A stretch of DNA of 7,860 nucleotides from Deltaproteobacteria bacterium (GTDB lineage Bacteria; Desulfobacterota; DSM-4660; Desulfatiglandales; HGW-15): NCBI GenBank assembly GCA_016926135.1, contig JAFGPH010000370.1, positions 1 through 7,860 on the forward strand, written 5' to 3'. Shown one piece after another: positions 5,167-7,860 of this stretch. The first letter of the stretch is position 1; each line of letters opens with the position of its first letter. A program made the position numbers and the translations under genes. The notes beneath the pieces are model-generated. The model saw only the letters and a program-made list of their open reading frames with translations, made no database searches and had not been told where the DNA came from.

Positions 5167-7176
5167 ATGAGGTACGCAGAGACAGGGTTTAATCTCGAAA
5201 TTGATCTATCTCGGGGAAGTGTTGAGAGGGTAGAAACTGACCCGAAACTAACCGAACTTCATCTTGGGGGTCTAGGCACGAACGCCAAGATATTATGGGA
5301 CAGGGTTCCCCCCGAAGCTGAACCCTTTTCTCCTGACAACCTGCTCATTTTTGGCACCGGTCTTCTATGTGGCACACTGGCTCCCGGTGCGAACCGGACC
5401 ATCATTTCAACCTATTCTCCTCAGACCCTGTTCATGGGCTATTCCATGATGGGGGGGTTTTTGGCGCCGGAACTGAAGTATGCCGGTTATGACAAGGTGA
5501 TCTTTCGCGGCAAGTCCCCCGACCTGGTTTACCTATGGATCAACAACGACAAGGTGGAAATACGGGATGCCTCTCATCTCCGGGGCAAAGGGGCTGTTGA
5601 AACGTCGGAGCTGATTCGACAGGAGTTGAAGGATCCGAAAGTGCAGGTGGCTGCCATCGGCCTGGCCGGTGAAAACAGGGTCTATATGGCCTCCATCGAG
5701 CAGGGCCGGTCCAGTGCCAGCCGGCTCGGCCTGGGCGCGGTCATGGGAGACAAGGGGTTGAAGGCCATCGCCGTTCGCGGGACAAAGGACCTCAATGTGG
5801 CTCGACCGGCTGAGTTCATGGAACTCTCCAAAGAGGTGCTGGAGTACATCAAGGTCCGGGCACCCAATCTCATTCCTGAGGTCATGCCCATTTTGGCTGG
5901 GCTTGGGTCGCCCCAGGAGATGGTCCATTATGATGAGAAGTGGCACACCGAGAATTTCAGTTGGGGAAATGCCCGAACCCGGAGAAGAGATTTCTGGAAC
6001 GACGATATCGAAAAGATGTGGAAGAACACTCTGGAAACAGTGCGGACGCGGCTCATCAGCTGCTACAACTGTCCGATGAAATGCGGGGCCATCATATCCG
6101 TCCCCGGAATTTCAACATACATGATGAAATGCTTCACGAAGCTGACCTACGCCATGGCGGCCTTCGTAGATGACTCGGAGTTTGGCTTTAAGATCGCCCA
6201 GCGGGCCACGGAATATGGGGTGGACGGATTCTCCATGCCGCAAACCATGGCTTTTGCCTTTGAGCTCAAAGAGGCAGGGATTTTGACGGACGCTGACTTC
6301 GAAGGCTGCCCGTCCGACAACGAGGGAAGATTTTACTGGCTGCTGGACCGCATTGTGAGAAGAGAAGGAATAGGGGATGTTTTGGCCAACGGCACCTACT
6401 GGGCGGCCAAGCAGATCGGCAAGGGCGCAGAAGAATATGCTCACAACAACATCAAGAAGCACGAGCAGCTCCCTCTCAAGCTGGGGATGCTGAACCCCAT
6501 TTATTTCCTCATGTATTGTACCGGGGAGAAGGCGAACATCACGCAGATCGAAGGGAATTTCCCCCAGGCGCCTTTTTCCACGATGGAGTTGAAAGAGGAG
6601 TTTGTGAAGGACTGGGTCCAGGCTCCGAATGACAAGTTCAAGCAATACGTCCTGGAATGGGAATTCCGCGGGGAACACTCCATGCCCTTCTACCCGCCGC
6701 CTGAAGCCTGTTGTGAAATCGTCGACTGGCAGGAAAAGATGCACCACATCGATGATGCCCTCGGCATCTGCGCCGGTTTGTCTTCTTTTCCCCTGAAGCC
6801 TCCCTACCACATACACAATCTGCCGGCCTTCGTCTCCGCGGCGACCGGGATCGAGATGGATGAAGACGGGCTGACAAAAATCTACAACAGAAACCGCAAT
6901 CTGGTCAGGGCCATCAATGTGAGAAGGGGACTGAGGAGGGAGGATGAGAAGCCGCCGGAGGACCATTGGAAGAAGCGATTTCCCGAGCTCGAGAAGCAAC
7001 TCCTGGACACCTACTACCAATTCAAGGGTTGGAACGAAGAAGGTATTCCGACGAAGGAGTATCTGCACGAACTGGGGTTGGATTACGTTGCCGAGGACTT
7101 CATCAAGCGGGGCATTCTGAAGGACAACGGAGGCGCTCCCTCCCAAGAGATTTCCAGTGAAAAGGAAGGGAAATAA
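5167..7176 (+). CDS. bamB: BamB-like tungsten subunit of class II benzoyl-CoA reductase
   Basis: A 669-residue protein of the aldehyde:ferredoxin oxidoreductase (AOR) family, slightly longer than BamB of Geobacter metallireducens (about 650). BamB is the catalytic subunit that reduces benzoyl-CoA to cyclohexa-1,5-diene-1-carboxyl-CoA at a W-bis-metallopterin centre in the cytoplasm, without ATP. The N-terminal pterin-binding part has GGLGTNAKILWD (34-45). A second pterin loop is at 181-205 (GLGAVMGDKGLKAIAVRG). [4Fe-4S] ligands are Cys299, Cys302 and Cys306 (SCYNCPMKC), with Cys535 (ALGICAG) as the likely fourth. Cys322 (MMKCFTK) sits at the number I recall for the BamB tungsten ligand. Glu251, Glu257 and His260 also line up, but residue 255 is Tyr with His at 254. 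The last 15 or so residues form a polar tail. ATG 5167 has AAGGGG 8 nt upstream. bamC follows 21 nt later. The resemblance is far closer to BamB than to generic AORs; a paralogue for another aroyl-CoA is possible. Confidence 0.92.
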   Translation: MRYAETGFNLEIDLSRGSVERVETDPKLTELHLGGLGTNAKILWDRVPPEAEPFSPDNLLIFGTGLLCGTLAPGANRTIISTYSPQTLFMGYSMMGGFLAPELKYAGYDKVIFRGKSPDLVYLWINNDKVEIRDASHLRGKGAVETSELIRQELKDPKVQVAAIGLAGENRVYMASIEQGRSSASRLGLGAVMGDKGLKAIAVRGTKDLNVARPAEFMELSKEVLEYIKVRAPNLIPEVMPILAGLGSPQEMVHYDEKWHTENFSWGNARTRRRDFWNDDIEKMWKNTLETVRTRLISCYNCPMKCGAIISVPGISTYMMKCFTKLTYAMAAFVDDSEFGFKIAQRATEYGVDGFSMPQTMAFAFELKEAGILTDADFEGCPSDNEGRFYWLLDRIVRREGIGDVLANGTYWAAKQIGKGAEEYAHNNIKKHEQLPLKLGMLNPIYFLMYCTGEKANITQIEGNFPQAPFSTMELKEEFVKDWVQAPNDKFKQYVLEWEFRGEHSMPFYPPPEACCEIVDWQEKMHHIDDALGICAGLSSFPLKPPYHIHNLPAFVSAATGIEMDEDGLTKIYNRNRNLVRAINVRRGLRREDEKPPEDHWKKRFPELEKQLLDTYYQFKGWNEEGIPTKEYLHELGLDYVAEDFIKRGILKDNGGAPSQEISSEKEGK

Positions 7177-7197
7177 GGTGATGAGGTGGTAGCCGTC

Positions 7198-7740
7198 ATG
7201 GGTGAGAAAAAGAAGAAGATCATCAAAACAATCAAGATTGATGCCGATAAATGCAATGGTTGCCGGGCCTGTGAGGTCATCTGCTCTGCCTTTCACGCCA
7301 CGCCGAAATACAGCAGCAACAACCCTGCGAGATCGCGCATTCGGGTGATCCATAATCCACTGAAAGACACCTACGTCCCGGTGTACGCGGGTGAGTATAC
7401 TGGAGCCGAATGTATGGGCAGGGACAAGTATGTGATTGACGGAAAGGAATACGATGAGTGTGCCTTTTGCAGGGCTTCCTGCCCATCCAGGGATCTCTTC
7501 AAGGAGCCCGATTCCGGTCTGCCCCTCAAATGCGATATGTGTGAAGACGATCCGCCACAGAAAGAACCTCTCTGCGTTCAGTGGTGCATTACCGATGCGC
7601 TGACCTACGAGGAGCGGGAAGAGGAAGTGGAGGAGGAAGTGGAGCAGCAGGATCTGGAGATCGGGCTGGAATCGCTGGCCGACAAATATGGGCTGGACAA
7701 GATCCTGGAGACCGTTGCCCGCATGTCCATCAAGGACTAA
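7198..7740 (+). CDS. bamC: BamC-like three-cluster [4Fe-4S] electron-transfer subunit
   Basis: A 180-residue ferredoxin-like protein, the usual BamC length. BamC forms the heterodimer core with BamB and passes electrons to its active site. It contains exactly 12 cysteines, enough for three [4Fe-4S] clusters: 19, 22, 25 and 29 (CNGCRACEVIC), 72, 88, 91 and 95 (CAFCRASCP), 112 and 115 (CDMC), and 126 and 130 (CVQWC). This fits the HycB/DMSO-reductase-B type fold. After the clusters comes a very acidic helix (EEREEEVEEEVEQQ) and a C-terminal KYGLDKILETVARM segment, which I also associate with BamC. There is no twin-arginine or other signal, so it is cytoplasmic. I chose ATG 7198, which gives an N-terminus MGEKKKK like known BamC proteins and has GAGGTGG upstream. 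A GTG at 7186 with AAGGTG before it would add four residues and cannot be excluded. The gene lies 21 nt after bamB, and the bamD-like frame follows at once. Confidence 0.93.
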   Translation: MGEKKKKIIKTIKIDADKCNGCRACEVICSAFHATPKYSSNNPARSRIRVIHNPLKDTYVPVYAGEYTGAECMGRDKYVIDGKEYDECAFCRASCPSRDLFKEPDSGLPLKCDMCEDDPPQKEPLCVQWCITDALTYEEREEEVEEEVEQQDLEIGLESLADKYGLDKILETVARMSIKD

Positions 7741-7743
7741 ACC

Positions 7744-7767
7744 ATGAAGTCCGAAAAAAGAGGATGA
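7744..7767 (+). other. Seven-codon ORF with a good SD, in the bamD frame
   Basis: ATG 7744 is preceded by AAGGA (7732-7736) at 7-nt spacing and reads MKSEKRG, then stops at TGA 7765-7767. It is in the same frame as the bamD-like sequence that begins four codons later. It may be a mini-leader, an upstream start cut off by a nonsense codon, or a consequence of a sequence error. Confidence 0.35.
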
Positions 7768-7776
7768 CCGAAGACC

Positions 7777-7860
7777 GTGGAGACTGTAGCCCCCTACAAA
7801 GAGATCATTGATGTGATCAAGGCGAGCGGTGGAGACGCCTTCAAGAGATGCTTTCAATGC
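7777..7860 (+). CDS. bamD: BamD/HdrD-like iron-sulfur protein, N-terminal fragment (3' truncated)
   Basis: Twenty-eight codons, from GTG 7777 to the window edge, read VETVAPYKEIIDVI and end in FKRCFQC. This is the start of an HdrD/GlpC-type N-terminal [4Fe-4S] domain, whose first motif is CxxCGxC. In known bam clusters bamD follows bamC directly and encodes an HdrD-like subunit of the electron-bifurcating part of the complex. The start is uncertain. The only in-frame start candidate after the TGA at 7765 is GTG 7777, with AGAGGA some 12 nt upstream, rather distant. ATG 7764 is in another frame and gives only a short peptide; removal of one C in the CC at 7775-7776 would fuse it to this frame as MTEDVETV. 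Because only the N-terminus is present, the identification rests on this motif and on gene order. Confidence 0.72.
   Translation, partial: METVAPYKEIIDVIKASGGDAFKRCFQC

Noticed and set aside
7765..7767. TGA 7765 as a selenocysteine codon of the bamD-like gene.
   Set aside because: No suitable SECIS-type hairpin is visible just downstream (only a 4-bp GTAG/CTAC stem), and nothing in the context calls for a selenocysteine at residue 8.
6112..7857. A 581-codon open frame on the minus strand across bamB, bamC and bamD.
   Set aside because: It lies antisense to three genes with unmistakable family motifs, has no SD or promoter, and its translation shows no domain. It is a by-product of codon bias in the plus-strand genes.

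Overview
The window looks like a chromosomal segment of a strictly anaerobic, aromatic-compound-degrading bacterium, most likely a member of the Desulfobacterota (former Deltaproteobacteria). The main reason is the right-hand end. It carries an aldehyde:ferredoxin-oxidoreductase-type tungsten protein that closely resembles BamB, a 12-cysteine ferredoxin-like protein that resembles BamC, and the first codons of an HdrD/BamD-like protein. These are subunits of the ATP-independent class II benzoyl-CoA reductase known from Geobacter, Desulfococcus/Desulfosarcina and Syntrophus-type organisms. The DNA is moderately G+C rich and densely coding, with no insertion sequence, phage gene, tRNA, rRNA or CRISPR array that I can see.

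Layout. (1) 1-738: the C-terminal half of an adenylate-forming acyl-CoA/aryl-acid ligase, cut by the window edge. (2) 854-2994: a probably exported FecR-domain protein with a long basic helical tail, joined by an ATGA stop/start overlap to an O-methyltransferase-type SAM enzyme. (3) 3057-3758, minus strand: a transglutaminase-like cysteine-protease-fold protein, convergent with the methyltransferase and served by its own sigma70-like promoter around 3820-3849. (4) 3865-4771: a promoter, a leader of roughly 180 nt, a 65-residue DUF2080/AbrB-like small protein and a GNAT acetyltransferase whose SD sequence overlaps the previous stop. (5) 4772-5166: a stem-loop, a weak terminator, a strong promoter and a leader of about 215 nt with several stem-loops and a tiny cysteine-rich open frame. 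(6) 5167-7860: bamB, bamC and the start of bamD, tightly packed in one orientation.

How the parts may work together. BamB would carry the W-bis-metallopterin site that reduces an aroyl-CoA ring, BamC would relay electrons through three [4Fe-4S] clusters, and the BamD-like protein would start the HdrD-type electron-bifurcating arm. The truncated ligase could supply an acyl-CoA, but its substrate cannot be read from the sequence and it is several genes away. The most unusual observation is regulatory. The promoters of the DUF2080-GNAT pair and of the bam operon share a three-unit, 11-bp-period repeat (22 of 27 core bases identical). This suggests a common regulator, possibly the small DUF2080-like protein itself. 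That link is my inference.
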